The position numbers and the translations under genes were made by a program. Source: Rhodovarius crocodyli (GTDB lineage Bacteria > Pseudomonadota > Alphaproteobacteria > Acetobacterales > Acetobacteraceae). From it: DNA of 64,000 nt. The notes beneath the pieces were generated by a model. It was given only the letters and a program-made list of their open reading frames with translations. It had not been told where the DNA came from and did not search any database. This document shows, piece by piece, positions 40,726 through 51,080 of this stretch (within the stretch, counting starts at the first letter, position 1; each line of letters opens with the position of its first letter). The DNA lies in contig CAMDJV010000008.1 in NCBI GenBank assembly GCA_945901085.1, positions 1-64,000 on the forward strand, written 5' to 3'.

Positions 40726-40757
40726 AAAAAAGGCCGGCCCTTGCCAGGCCGGCCTTT
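40726..40757 (-). terminator. Intrinsic terminator after hupB
   Basis: Stem AGGCCGGCC (40731-40739) with GGCCGGCCT (40747-40755), 7-nt loop, followed on the minus strand by a run of T (complement of the A run ending at 40730). Sits 19 bp past the hupB stop and before tRNA-Val. Confidence 0.85.
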
Positions 40758-40775
40758 GCGGAGAAGCTGCGCTGC

Positions 40776-41057
40776 TTAGTTCACAGCGTCCTTGAGGGCC
40801 TTGCCGGCCTTGAAGCGCACGGTGGTGCTGGCGGGGATTTCGATATCTTCGCCGGTGCGCGGGTTGCGGCCCTTGCCGGCGGCGCGCTCGGTGGTGCTGA
40901 AAGTGCCAAAGCCGACCAGGCGAACCTCGCCACCCTTGGTCTTCAGCGCGTCTTCGATCGCGGTGAAGATAGCGTCGACCACTTCGCCGGCCTTGGCCTT
41001 CGAAATGTCGCCGGCATCAGCCACCACGGCCACCAGATCTTGTTTGTTCATAGCCAA
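40776..41057 (-). CDS. hupB: DNA-binding protein HU
   Basis: 93 residues. Histone-like HU/IHF family: N-terminal MNKQDLVAVVADAGDISKAK, central GEVRLVGFGTFSTTERAAGKG (beta-arm base) and RNPRTGEDIEIPAS at the tip region. Bends DNA and compacts the nucleoid. Follows lon at 201 bp, the usual place of hupB in proteobacteria, and is closed by a strong terminator. Confidence 0.95.
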   Translation of the reverse strand: MAMNKQDLVAVVADAGDISKAKAGEVVDAIFTAIEDALKTKGGEVRLVGFGTFSTTERAAGKGRNPRTGEDIEIPASTTVRFKAGKALKDAVN

Positions 41058-41216
41058 CCCCCTGGGGAACCAAGCGGGGCGGCCGATTCCGCCCTCGCAA
41101 ACTGAACGGACACTAGTTGCAGGGGTTTTGGCGCGTCAACTCCGATGACCGGTTTATCCCCGGAAATCCGCCATTTTTGGCCTATTCTTCATGCCCGCGC
41201 CGAGTCGCGGGGGGCC

Positions 41217-41241
41217 GGGGCACCCGGCTATAGGGTGCCCC
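41217..41241 (-). terminator. Hairpin downstream of lon
   Basis: Perfect 9-bp stem GGGGCACCC / GGGTGCCCC with a 7-nt loop, 17 bp past the lon stop. No T run follows on either strand, so it is a possible 3'-end stabiliser or Rho-type end rather than a clear intrinsic terminator. Confidence 0.4.
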
Positions 41242-41258
41242 CAACTTCACCGCTGGCC

Positions 41259-43658
41259 TTAGTGCGGCCGTACCGCCACCGATTCGCCGGTGGGGGTGAC
41301 AGCGGCCACCTCCTCGGGTTCCACCCATTCTATCGCAACAGGTGGGCGGACCAGGGCTTTGGCGATGACCTCATCGACATGCGAGACGGCGAAAATCTTC
41401 AGGCCCTTTTTCACATTGTCCGGGATCTCGGCGAGGTCCTTTTCATTGTCCTTGGGGATGAAGACGGTCTTGATGCCGGCGCGCAGGGCTGCGAGCAGTT
41501 TTTCCTTGAGACCGCCAATGGGCAGGACGCGGCCGCGCAGGGTGATCTCACCCGTCATCGCCACATCGCGGCGGATGGGGATGCCGGTGAGCACGGAGAC
41601 GATGGAGGTGGCCATGGCGATGCCGGCCGATGGGCCATCCTTGGGCGTGGCACCTTCGGGGACATGGACGTGGATGTCGCGCTTTTCGAACAAGGTGGGC
41701 TTGATGCCGAAGGTGGTGGCGCGGCTGCGCACATAGCTGAGCGCGGCCGAGACGCTCTCCTTCATCACATCGCCCAATTGGCCGGTTGGCTTGATATTGC
41801 CCTTGCCGGGCACCACCACGCTTTCGATGGTGAGGATATCGCCGCCCACCTCAGTCCAGGCCAGGCCGGTGACGACGCCGACCATATCCTCGCTCTCGGC
41901 CTCGCCGAAGCGGAATTTGGCCACACCGGCATATTTGGCCATGTTCTTCTTGGTGATCACGACCTTCTTGGTCTTCAGCGTCACGATCTCCTTCACCGCC
42001 TTGCGGGCGAGGCTGCCGATCTCACGCTCAAGGCTGCGCACGCCGGCCTCACGGGTGTAGGTGCGGACCAATTCGCGCAGCACATCATCGGCCACCGACC
42101 ATTCGGTGGGCTTGAGGCCATTGGCCTCGCTCACCTTGGGCATGAGGTGGCGCTTGGCGATTTCCACCTTCTCATCCTCGGTATAGCCGGGGATGCGGAT
42201 GATCTCCATGCGGTCGAGCAGCGGCTGGGGCATGCGCAGGCTATTGGCGGTGGTGACGAACATGACATCCGACAGGTCGTAATCGACCTCCAGGTAATGA
42301 TCGGCGAAGGTGGCGTTCTGTTCGGGGTCGAGCACCTCGAGCAGCGCGCTCGAGGGGTCACCACGCCAATCGGCGCCCAGCTTGTCGATTTCATCGAGCA
42401 GGAAGAGCGGGTTGGAGGTTTTCGCCTTCTTCATGCCCTGGATGACCTTGCCGGGCATCGAGCCGATATAGGTGCGGCGATGGCCGCGCACTTCGGCCTC
42501 ATCACGCACGCCGCCGAGGCTCATGCGGACGAAATTGCGCCCGGTGGCCTTGGCGATGCTCTTGCCGAGCGAGGTTTTGCCCACGCCGGGGGGGCCGACC
42601 AGGCAGAGGATGGGGCCGCGGATTTTCGGGCTGCGGCTTTGCACGGCGAGGTATTCGGTGATGCGCTCCTTCACCTTCTCCAGCCCGTAATGATCGGCAT
42701 CGAGCACGGCTTCGGCGGCGACGACGTCGTTCTTCACCTTGGATTTCTTCTTCCAGGGGATGGAGAGAATCCAGTCAAGATAATTGCGCACCACGGTGGC
42801 CTCGGCCGACATGGGCGACATGGAGCGCAGCTTTTTCAGCTCCGCCAGCGCCTTCTCGCGCGCTTCCTTGGAGAGCTTGGTCTCGCGGATCTTGGCTTCC
42901 AGCTCGGCGGCCTCGTCGCGGCCTTCCTCGCCCTCGCCCAGCTCCTTCTGGATCGCCTTCAACTGCTCGTTGAGGTAATATTCGCGCTGGGTCTTTTCCA
43001 TTTGCCGCTTCACGCGGTTGCGGATTTTCTTCTCGACCTGGAGGACACCGATCTCGCCTTCCATGTGCTGGAAGACGCGCTCGAGCCGGGGCGCGGTGCC
43101 GGTGATTTCCAGCAGCTCCTGCTTTTCGGGGATTTTGATCGAGAGGTGGCAGGCCACCGTGTCGGCCAGCTTGGCCGGGTCATCGATCTGGTTAACGGAG
43201 ACCAGCACCTCGGGGGCGATTTTCTTGTTGAGCTTGATATAGCTCTCGAACTGGCTGACCACGGTGCGGGCCAGCGCCTCGGTCTCCTTGGGTTCGCCAG
43301 CCTCTTCGGGCAGCAGATCGGCCACGGCCTCAAAGTAATTTTCGGTTTCCTTGAAGCTGCCGATCTTGGCGCGGCGGCTGCCCTCGACCAGCACCTTCAC
43401 CGTGCCATCGGGCAGCTTGAGCAGTTGCAGCACCGTGGAGACGGTGCCGATTTTGTAGAGATCATCGGCGCCGGGGTCGTCCTGCGCGGCGTTTTTCTGC
43501 GCGACGAGCAGGATTTGCTTGTCGTCACGCATCACCGCTTCCAGCGCGCGGACGGATTTATCCCGGCCGACAAAGAGCGGCACAATCATGTGCGGGAAAA
43601 CCACGATATCGCGCAGCGGCAGCACAGGAAGCAAATCGCCGCTTTTGAATTCCGTCAT
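41259..43658 (-). CDS. lon: ATP-dependent protease Lon
   Basis: 799 residues, full-length LonA. N-terminal substrate domain (LLPVLPLRDIVVFPHMIVPL), AAA+ module with Walker A GPPGVGKTS and Walker B PLFLLDEIDKLG, and C-terminal protease domain with the serine in TPKDGPSAGIAMATS and the lysine in PIGGLKEKLLAALRAG. Degrades misfolded and regulatory proteins in the cytoplasm. Order clpP, clpX, lon, hupB is the conserved proteobacterial arrangement. Upstream gap to clpX is 138 bp. Confidence 0.97.
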   Translation of the reverse strand: MTEFKSGDLLPVLPLRDIVVFPHMIVPLFVGRDKSVRALEAVMRDDKQILLVAQKNAAQDDPGADDLYKIGTVSTVLQLLKLPDGTVKVLVEGSRRAKIGSFKETENYFEAVADLLPEEAGEPKETEALARTVVSQFESYIKLNKKIAPEVLVSVNQIDDPAKLADTVACHLSIKIPEKQELLEITGTAPRLERVFQHMEGEIGVLQVEKKIRNRVKRQMEKTQREYYLNEQLKAIQKELGEGEEGRDEAAELEAKIRETKLSKEAREKALAELKKLRSMSPMSAEATVVRNYLDWILSIPWKKKSKVKNDVVAAEAVLDADHYGLEKVKERITEYLAVQSRSPKIRGPILCLVGPPGVGKTSLGKSIAKATGRNFVRMSLGGVRDEAEVRGHRRTYIGSMPGKVIQGMKKAKTSNPLFLLDEIDKLGADWRGDPSSALLEVLDPEQNATFADHYLEVDYDLSDVMFVTTANSLRMPQPLLDRMEIIRIPGYTEDEKVEIAKRHLMPKVSEANGLKPTEWSVADDVLRELVRTYTREAGVRSLEREIGSLARKAVKEIVTLKTKKVVITKKNMAKYAGVAKFRFGEAESEDMVGVVTGLAWTEVGGDILTIESVVVPGKGNIKPTGQLGDVMKESVSAALSYVRSRATTFGIKPTLFEKRDIHVHVPEGATPKDGPSAGIAMATSIVSVLTGIPIRRDVAMTGEITLRGRVLPIGGLKEKLLAALRAGIKTVFIPKDNEKDLAEIPDNVKKGLKIFAVSHVDEVIAKALVRPPVAIEWVEPEEVAAVTPTGESVAVRPH

Positions 43659-43796
43659 ATGACCTCACAAAGGACAGTCGGCGCGGGCTTCGCCCAGAAG
43701 CGGCACGAGGCCAGGCGCCTTAGGGTTAGGGAATTGGGGACCCGGCCCCTCGCGAACAAGGGAGCGGGGCAGAAGGGAATGGGCAAAAGCCCCGGC

Positions 43797-45056
<1,260 letters not shown>

Positions 45057-45173
45057 GCTCGCTCCTCGCCCGCCGGGCCCGCCGGGAGGGCGGGGGCGGG
45101 CGTCATGGAATTGTAGCCCCGGCGGGCGCCGGGGGGAAGATTTGTCTCGATTGGGAGGGGAGGCTGCGCCAAA

Positions 45174-45839
45174 TCAGCTCTTCGCGGCATCCGCACCGCT
45201 GAGCGGGCGCTTATCCACCACATGGTCGATCAGGCCGAAATCGCGGGCTTCCTCGGCGGAGAGGTAGGTGTCGCGCTCCATTTTCTTTTCGATCTCCTCC
45301 ACCGGCTGGCCGGTGTGGTTGGCGTAGATCTGGTTCAGCCGGGCGCGGGTCTTGAGGATTTCGCGGGCCTGAATTTCGATATCGGTGGCCTGGCCCTGAG
45401 CGCCGCCGGAGGGCTGGTGGATCATCACCTGGCTGTTCGGCAGGGCATAGCGCTTGCCCTTTTCACCGGCCATGAGCAGCAGCGAGCCGGCGGAGGCGGC
45501 CATGCCGACGCAAACCGTCGAAACCGGCGAGCGGATATATTGCATGGTGTCATACATCGCGAGGCCCGCGGTGACCACGCCGCCGGGCGAGTTGATGTAG
45601 AAGGAAATATCCTTGTTCGGGTTCTCGCTCTCCAGGAAAAGCAATTGCGCGCAGATCAGCGACGCCACCTGATCGAAGATCGGTCCGGTCAGAAAGATGA
45701 TCCGCTCCTTCAGCAGGCGCGAATAAATGTCATAGGCGCGTTCGCCACGGGCGCTCTGCTCCACGACCATGGGCACGAGGGAGTTGTTGTAGATTTCGAC
45801 CGGATCGCGGCCCTGGATAATGGACATACTGCTTGGCAT
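45174..45839 (-). CDS. clpP: ATP-dependent Clp protease proteolytic subunit ClpP
   Basis: 221 residues from the ATG at 45839; a second in-frame ATG at 45827 may be the real start because the only GAGG lies directly against the first ATG. Serine protease with the catalytic serine in [14 protein letters not shown], the histidine in [12 protein letters not shown], and the aspartate further on. The N-terminus [20 protein letters not shown] is typical. Forms the double-ring chamber with ClpX. The 140 bp upstream should carry the promoter. Confidence 0.96.
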   Translation of the reverse strand: MPSSMSIIQGRDPVEIYNNSLVPMVVEQSARGERAYDIYSRLLKERIIFLTGPIFDQVASLICAQLLFLESENPNKDISFYINSPGGVVTAGLAMYDTMQYIRSPVSTVCVGMAASAGSLLLMAGEKGKRYALPNSQVMIHQPSGGAQGQATDIEIQAREILKTRARLNQIYANHTGQPVEEIEKKMERDTYLSAEEARDFGLIDHVVDKRPLSGADAAKS

Positions 45840-45979
45840 CCTCGTTCGTGGCCCCCGGTGGAGAGGGTGATTGGGCAGCCACGGGTTGGCGCGGGCCGCC
45901 GAATCACCGGCCTGCCCGCAGGGTAACTTCTAAGATGTGGGCAGAAGGTGAATGAAGGAAAGACCCCCCTGCCCCGCCT

Positions 45980-46714
45980 TCAGACCATGGCGGCCACCCG
46001 CTCGCCGAGAAGCTGGCGTGCGGCGGGCAAAGGGCGGTGCAAATGGCCGAAGGCATCGCGCTCGAGAAAATGCGCGGTCAGCCGCAGCCCGTCGCGCCAT
46101 TGCGCCGGGTTGGCGGGGGCGTCATCGGTCATCAGGGCGGGCAGTGGCAGCAGGCGCTCGGCATAGGGGGCGCCGGCTGCGGCGCTGACCGCGCGGCCGG
46201 TGCGCGGCGAGACCCAGGCGAGATCCTCGGTCACGCCGGTGGCGGCGCAACTGGTGAGATCAAGGCCGTAGCCCAGTTCGGCCAGCAGTGCAGCCTCCCA
46301 GCGGATCAGCGCCTCCAGGCCGCGATGGGGGTCGCGCGCCAGGGCCACCACCAGGCGCACCAGGCCGTGAAAGCTGGCCGGGTGGGGCTGGCGCTCGGGC
46401 AGCGCGCCCTCGGCCACGGCACAGGCGGCGGTGAGCACGGCGAGTGCCAGCGGGTCCTCCATCGCCAGGGCGGCGGCGGCATGGACCATTTCGCCGGTCA
46501 CCGCGCCGAGTTGGTCGGAGAGCCGGGCCACCCAGCGCGCCTCCACCAGATTGCCGGGTTGCCAGAGCGGCGCCTGGGCGCGGGATTGGCCGCCGCGGGC
46601 CATGGCGGGGTGGCGGCCCAGCGCCTCGGTCATCAGGGTGACGACCAACCCGGCCTCGCCATAGGGCCGGGCGCCGATGACGACCGCCGGGCCCTCCCAT
46701 TCCGTCAGCGGCAT
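45980..46714 (-). CDS. recO: DNA repair protein RecO
   Basis: 244 residues. OB-fold N-terminus WEGPAVVIGARPYGEAGLVV, followed by GGQSRAQAPLWQPGNLVEAR and a helical domain. RecO loads RecA on SSB-coated DNA in the RecFOR pathway. The C-terminal zinc ribbon is degenerate (a single cysteine near residue 158), as in several alphaproteobacteria. It lies 15 bp after era, a usual neighbour. Confidence 0.9.
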   Translation of the reverse strand: MPLTEWEGPAVVIGARPYGEAGLVVTLMTEALGRHPAMARGGQSRAQAPLWQPGNLVEARWVARLSDQLGAVTGEMVHAAAALAMEDPLALAVLTAACAVAEGALPERQPHPASFHGLVRLVVALARDPHRGLEALIRWEAALLAELGYGLDLTSCAATGVTEDLAWVSPRTGRAVSAAAGAPYAERLLPLPALMTDDAPANPAQWRDGLRLTAHFLERDAFGHLHRPLPAARQLLGERVAAMV

Positions 46715-46729
46715 GGCAGGGTCATGGGC

Positions 46730-47626
46730 TTAGCCCTCATCCTCCAGCCCCAGGGCGCGGATATGGCTGCGGCTGTCATCCCAATTGGCCCGGTCCTTCA
46801 CGTTCAGGAAGAGGTGGATGGGTTTTTCGAGCAATTGGCTGAGTTCCTGCCGGGCGCGGCGGCCGATATCCTTGATCTTGGAGCCGCCCTCGCCGATCAG
46901 GATCGCCTTCTGGGTGGGGCGGGAGACATAGATGGTGAGGTCCACCCGGGCTGAGCCATCCTGGTGTTCCTTCCAGCTTTCGGTCTCCACCGTCGCGTGG
47001 TGGGGCACCTCGTCATGGGTGAGGCGGAGGATGTGCTCGCGCACGATCTCGGCCGCGAGCATGCGGTTGGGCAGGTCGGAGAGTTCATCCTCGGGGAAGA
47101 GCCAGGGGCCGGGCGGGGCCTCCACCGCCATGGCCTGCAGCATGAGGTCGATGCCATCGCCCTTGGTGGCGCTGAGCATGAAGGTTTCGGCGAAGGATAA
47201 TTCGGCGTTCAGCGCCGCGGTGAGCGGCAGCAATTGCTGGCGGTCGATCAGGTCGATCTTGTTCAGCGCCAGCCAGATCGGCCGGGTGGTGCCCTTGAGC
47301 TTCTCGATGATGGCTTGCACAGCCTCGGTCATGCCGGCCTTGGCATCGACGACGAGGAGCGCGATGTCGGCATCCTTGGCACCGCCCCAGGCGGCGGCGA
47401 CCATCGCGCGGTCCAGCCGGCGCTTGGGGGCGAAAATACCGGGGGTATCCACCAAGATGAGCTGCGCCGGTGGGCGCATCACCACGGCGCGGATGCGAAA
47501 CCGGGTGGTTTGCGGCTTGGGTGAGACAATGGTCACCTTGGTGCCGGAGGCGGCATTGACCAGGGTGGATTTCCCCGCATTCGGGGCGCCGATGATGGCG
47601 ATGAGGGCGCAGCGCGTATCTGTCAT
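46730..47626 (-). CDS. era: GTPase Era
   Basis: 298 residues from the ATG at 47626. G1 IIGAPNAGKSTLVNA, G3 LVDTPGIFAPK, G4 LALNKIDL, and the C-terminal KH domain with ILIGEGGSKIKDIGRRARQE, which binds 16S rRNA 3' end. Helps assembly of the 30S subunit. Repeat copy B separates it from rnc upstream, with 317 bp between the genes; in most genomes rnc and era are adjacent or overlapping. Confidence 0.96.
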   Translation of the reverse strand: MTDTRCALIAIIGAPNAGKSTLVNAASGTKVTIVSPKPQTTRFRIRAVVMRPPAQLILVDTPGIFAPKRRLDRAMVAAAWGGAKDADIALLVVDAKAGMTEAVQAIIEKLKGTTRPIWLALNKIDLIDRQQLLPLTAALNAELSFAETFMLSATKGDGIDLMLQAMAVEAPPGPWLFPEDELSDLPNRMLAAEIVREHILRLTHDEVPHHATVETESWKEHQDGSARVDLTIYVSRPTQKAILIGEGGSKIKDIGRRARQELSQLLEKPIHLFLNVKDRANWDDSRSHIRALGLEDEG

Positions 47627-47745
47627 GTCCGGCCCTTCTACGGCAAAGTGGCGGGGGGGGAAGGGTTTTTCGTGGCAGGTCTTCGCCGGCGGCTTGGGAT
47701 GGTGGGCTTTAGCGGGCTGGTGGAGAGCGAATAGCGAGGGAAGTA

Positions 47746-47913
47746 AGATCGAGGGGCTTTGCCCCTCGATCACCCCAGCAGGGTCGACATATATGTCGTC
47801 CAGTTTCCTGCACCTTCGATCAATTTATTGATACAAAAAACTATTCAAAGGTCCAGGAAAATCATTTTCCTGGTGGGAGAGCGCGAGAGGGCAAAGCCCT
47901 TTCGCTCTTTTTT
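47746..47913 (-). repeat. Family I palindromic element, copy B (inverted)
   Basis: About 168 bp, same plan as the copy at 12246-12431 but in opposite orientation. In element orientation (minus strand): left hairpin AGCGAAAGGGCTTTGCCCT, then CCAGGAAAA/TGA/TTTTCCTGG (47853-47873, the simple left palindrome without the 18-mer), a short AT-rich core, GAAGGTGCAGGAAACTG, the 18-mer GTCGACATATATGTCGTC (47783-47800 as read on the plus strand, one arm mismatch), and the perfect TCGAGGGGC hairpin (47749-47769). It splits the usual rnc-era pair. Confidence 0.9.
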
Positions 47914-47943
47914 CCCCCGACATCAGGGTTTTTCCGCAGCCTG

Positions 47944-48597
47944 CTAGGTTCCTGCTAGCCAATTCTCGGCGGCGGCGGTTTCCGCCACGCGCTTGCTCTC
48001 GCCCATGCCCTCGGCCTCGCGGCCCAGGGCGCGCACCCGCACCACGAAGAGCGGCGCATGGGCGGGGCCGGTGGTGGAGATGGCGGTGTATTCCGGCAGG
48101 CCGGCGGCGCGGCCGAGGGTCAATTCCTGCAACCGGGTTTTGGGGGACATGGGGGGGGCGGCGGTGGCCTCCATCAGCCCGGCCCATTCGCGGCGGATGA
48201 CGGCGCGGGCTGCCGGCAGGCCGCCATCGAGGAAGAGCGCGCCCAGAAGCGCCTCCAGCGCATCGGCCAGCACATTGGCGCGCTCGCGCAGGCCGCTGCG
48301 GTTTTCGGCCGGGGGGACGCGCACGGCTTGGGCCAGGCCCATGGCCTCGGCGATGGGGGCCAGGGCCTCGCGCGCGACCAGAGCGGCAAGGCGCTTGCCC
48401 AGGTCGCCCTCACGCTCATCGGGGTAGCGCTCGCCCAGCCATTCGGCGATGCACAGGCCCAGCACCCGGTCGCCGAGGAATTCCAGCCGCTCATTGCTCG
48501 CCGTGCCGGTGGCGGCCGAGCGATGGGTCAGCGCCGTTTCCAGCAGCGCGGGGTTGGCGAATTCATGGCCCAGCCGTGCCGCGATGAGGGATGTCAT
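47944..48597 (-). CDS. rnc: Ribonuclease III
   Basis: 217 residues. Endonuclease of double-stranded RNA, needed for rRNA processing. Nuclease signature NERLEFLGDRVLGLCIAEWL and the metal site DALEALLGALFLDGG; C-terminal dsRNA-binding domain with PKTRLQELTLGRAAGLPEY and SKRVAETAAAENWLA. Located 27 bp after lepB. Confidence 0.95.
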   Translation of the reverse strand: MTSLIAARLGHEFANPALLETALTHRSAATGTASNERLEFLGDRVLGLCIAEWLGERYPDEREGDLGKRLAALVAREALAPIAEAMGLAQAVRVPPAENRSGLRERANVLADALEALLGALFLDGGLPAARAVIRREWAGLMEATAAPPMSPKTRLQELTLGRAAGLPEYTAISTTGPAHAPLFVVRVRALGREAEGMGESKRVAETAAAENWLAGT

Positions 48598-48624
48598 GGC
48601 TTATCCAATCGCGCGGCGCATGGG

Positions 48625-49371
48625 CTAGCGCACCGGGCTGAGCAGGCGGCTCCAGCGGATGGCGAAGGGCCAGTTCCACACCTGCCAGATCGGGCTGGAG
48701 CCATCGACCGAGAAGAAAATGAACTCGGCACGGCCGACAAGATTGTCGATCGGCACGAAACCCACCGCCGATTGCACCCGGCTATCGAGGCTATTGTCGC
48801 GGTTGTCGCCCATGGCGAAGACATGGCCGGCGGGGACGAGGAAGACATCGGTATTGTCGAGCGGGCCGTCATCGCTCTGCTCGATGATGGGATGGGTGCG
48901 ACCGCCGGGCAGGGTCTCGCGGAAGAGGCGCACCGTCAGCCGCGGGCCATCGCCCTCGGCGATATAGGGGCCCATGGATTCGCGCGCCACGGCGGCGCCA
49001 TTGATGTGCAGCACGCCGCGGATGACCTGGATGCGGTCACCCGGCAGGCCGATGATGCGCTTGATGTAATCCTGGCTGGTGTCACGCGGCAGCTTGAACA
49101 CCGCCACATCGCCACGTGCGGGCGTTGCGCCCCAGAGGCGGCCGGCGAAGAGATTGGGCGAAAAAGGCATCGAATGGCGGGAATAGCCGTAGGAGTATTT
49201 CGACACGAAGAGGTAATCGCCCACCAGCAAGGTGGGGATCATCGAGCCGGAGGGAATGTTGAAGGGCTCGAAGGCGATTGTGCGGATGCCGATGGCGATC
49301 AGGCCAGCATAGATGATGGTGCGGATGCTCTCGCCCCAGCCGCCCTTTTTTCTGGTGATGGTCTGGCTCAT
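48625..49371 (-). CDS. lepB: Signal peptidase I
   Basis: 248 residues. Serine/lysine protease that removes signal peptides. One N-terminal membrane helix (IRTIIYAGLIAIGIRTIAF), catalytic serine in NIPSGSMIPTLLVGDYLFV, catalytic lysine in RGDVAVFKLPRDTSQDYIKR, and GDNRDNSLDSR near the end. Part of the conserved acpS, lepB, rnc, era, recO cluster. Confidence 0.96.
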   Translation of the reverse strand: MSQTITRKKGGWGESIRTIIYAGLIAIGIRTIAFEPFNIPSGSMIPTLLVGDYLFVSKYSYGYSRHSMPFSPNLFAGRLWGATPARGDVAVFKLPRDTSQDYIKRIIGLPGDRIQVIRGVLHINGAAVARESMGPYIAEGDGPRLTVRLFRETLPGGRTHPIIEQSDDGPLDNTDVFLVPAGHVFAMGDNRDNSLDSRVQSAVGFVPIDNLVGRAEFIFFSVDGSSPIWQVWNWPFAIRWSRLLSPVR

Positions 49372-49445
49372 GGGTGCGGCTTGTCCGGCAAGGGTGAATT
49401 CGGGCCTTAGAAGCGCATCGGCCCATGCAAAGTCAAGGAAGCGGG

Positions 49446-49853
49446 TTATGCGAGGGGCCTGGCGCTGATGATGACCATGGCCTGGGCATAGGGGAATTCA
49501 TCGGTCATGGTCAGCGCCACCTCGGCCAGCATACCAGGCGGGGTGAGGGCGGCGAGGCGGGCGGCAGCACCGCCGGTCATCGCCATGGTGGGCTGGCCGG
49601 AGGAGAGGTTGATCACCCCCAGATCGCGCCAATAAACCCCGGCGCGGAAGCCGGTGCCCAGCGCCTTCGAGGCGGCCTCCTTGGCGGCGAAACGCTTGGC
49701 ATAGGTGGCGACGCGGATTTTTTCGGTGCGGCGCTCAGCCTTGCGGCGCTCTTCTTCGGTGAAGACGCGCTCGAGGAAACGGGCGCCGTGGCGTTCTATC
49801 ACGTCGGCTATGCGGCGGATGTCCACGACGTCGCTGCCTAGGCCTAGGATCAT
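49446..49853 (-). CDS. acpS: Holo-[acyl-carrier-protein] synthase
   Basis: 135 residues. Transfers phosphopantetheine from CoA to acyl carrier protein. Signatures [20 protein letters not shown] with the magnesium aspartate and [20 protein letters not shown] with the glutamate. In many alphaproteobacteria pdxJ precedes acpS; here repeat copy E and a patatin gene lie upstream instead. Confidence 0.95.
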   Translation of the reverse strand: MILGLGSDVVDIRRIADVIERHGARFLERVFTEEERRKAERRTEKIRVATYAKRFAAKEAASKALGTGFRAGVYWRDLGVINLSSGQPTMAMTGGAAARLAALTPPGMLAEVALTMTDEFPYAQAMVIISARPLA

Positions 49854-49865
49854 GGGGGGGGGGCC

Positions 49866-50000
49866 TTGAGAGGGGCGCTGCCCCTCTCAAACTCTCCCCG
49901 CCAAAGGCCGGGAGGCCCTTGGAACCCAGGAGAAAATCCATGGCGGTCCAGGGGCGCCTCGCCCCTGGCGGGGAGGGTCCGGGAGGGGCAGCGCCCCTCC
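49866..50000. repeat. Family II palindromic element, copy E
   Basis: About 135 bp between acpS and the patatin gene. Four hairpins: TTGAGAGGGGC/GCT/GCCCCTCTCAA (49866-49890, perfect), CCAAAGGCC/GGCCCTTGG (one mismatch), CCAGGGGC/GCCCCTGG, and GGAGGGGC/AGC/GCCCCTCC (49982-50000). It shares CCAAAGGCCGGG, the GAGAAA core word and GCGGTCCAGGGG with the copy at 18489-18705 but lacks that copy's 24-bp central stem. Confidence 0.85.
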
Positions 50001-50012
50001 TGGGGCGGCACT

Positions 50013-51080
50013 TCAGAGATAGCGCTGAATATCAAGCGTGCTCTCCCGGCCGATTTGCGCCGAGGATTGGCTCAGAAAATGGTCGGCCGCCTCATGGCCA
50101 TATTGCCGCAGCGTTTGCAGAAAATCCCAATCGCCGTTGAATTTGGTGCTGAGTTTGAAGGCGCGCATGCGCGGTTCATCCTCGATGCTGTGCAGGAAGA
50201 GGCGGCGGTAGCGTGGTTGTTCGAGGCGGCCGCCTTCGAGGAGCCTCTGCACGAAGTCGATCGCGCGCATTTCGCTCATGAGCGAGGCGTTGAAGCTGAT
50301 CTCGTTCAGCCGGTTCATGATGTCGGAGACGGTGGTGGGAATCTCGGCCCGGTAAAGCGGGTTGAGCTGCACCAGGATGATGTCGGCGGCCGAGCGCTCG
50401 TGATAGAGCGGCCAGAGGGCGGGGTTGCCGAGATAGCCGCCATCCCAATAGGCCTCGCCATCGATCTCGACCGCCTTGAAGACATTGGGCAGGCAGGCGG
50501 AGGCGAGCAGGGCATCGACGGTCAATTCCTCGCGGCGGAACACTTTGGGCTTGCCGGTGCGGACATTGGTGGCGGAGATGAAGAGCCGCATGGCGTGTTT
50601 GTCGTCGCGCAGTTTTTTCAGGTCGAGCGAGTTTTGCAGCGCCCGGCGCAGCGGGTTGAACTCCATGGGGAAGGGGTTGAGCTGATAGGGCGAGGCCACT
50701 CGGGTGAGTGCCTCGAAGGCGTTCCAGGCCATGGAATAGCTGAGGTCATAGCCCCAGATCGCCTTTTCCAGCGGGCTGGCCTTCATCGGGCTCATGGCGA
50801 AGGTGGCGCCCAGGCTGCGCCAGAACCGCTCCATGCCATCGCGCGCGCCGGCGCGGCCGCCCTCGCTCAGGCCGAGGGCGAAGATGGCGGCGTTGATGGC
50901 GCCGGCCGAGGTGCCGGACATGCCGTCAAAATCCAGCCAATCTTCGTCCAGCAGCCGCTCCAGCACGCCCCAGGTGAAGGCGCCATGGGTGCCGCCACCC
51001 TGCAAGGCCAGGTTGATCTTGCGGGTGTCGCGGCTATGGGCGATGGGCGAGGGCAGGTTCTGGGGCGTGCTGTCCATCAT
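50013..51080 (-). CDS. Patatin-like phospholipase/lipase
   Basis: 355 residues. Patatin fold with oxyanion loop GGGTHGAFTWGVLERLL, the nucleophile elbow GMSGTSAGAINAAIF, and the catalytic aspartate in DGGYLGNPALWPL. A C-terminal extension (about residues 255-340) matches what is seen in bacterial patatins with the DUF3734 region. No signal peptide, so cytoplasmic. The ATG overlaps the 3-hydroxybutyrate dehydrogenase stop by four bases; coupling to that enzyme suggests a role in polyhydroxybutyrate or lipid turnover (inference). Confidence 0.87.
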   Translation of the reverse strand: MMDSTPQNLPSPIAHSRDTRKINLALQGGGTHGAFTWGVLERLLDEDWLDFDGMSGTSAGAINAAIFALGLSEGGRAGARDGMERFWRSLGATFAMSPMKASPLEKAIWGYDLSYSMAWNAFEALTRVASPYQLNPFPMEFNPLRRALQNSLDLKKLRDDKHAMRLFISATNVRTGKPKVFRREELTVDALLASACLPNVFKAVEIDGEAYWDGGYLGNPALWPLYHERSAADIILVQLNPLYRAEIPTTVSDIMNRLNEISFNASLMSEMRAIDFVQRLLEGGRLEQPRYRRLFLHSIEDEPRMRAFKLSTKFNGDWDFLQTLRQYGHEAADHFLSQSSAQIGRESTLDIQRYL

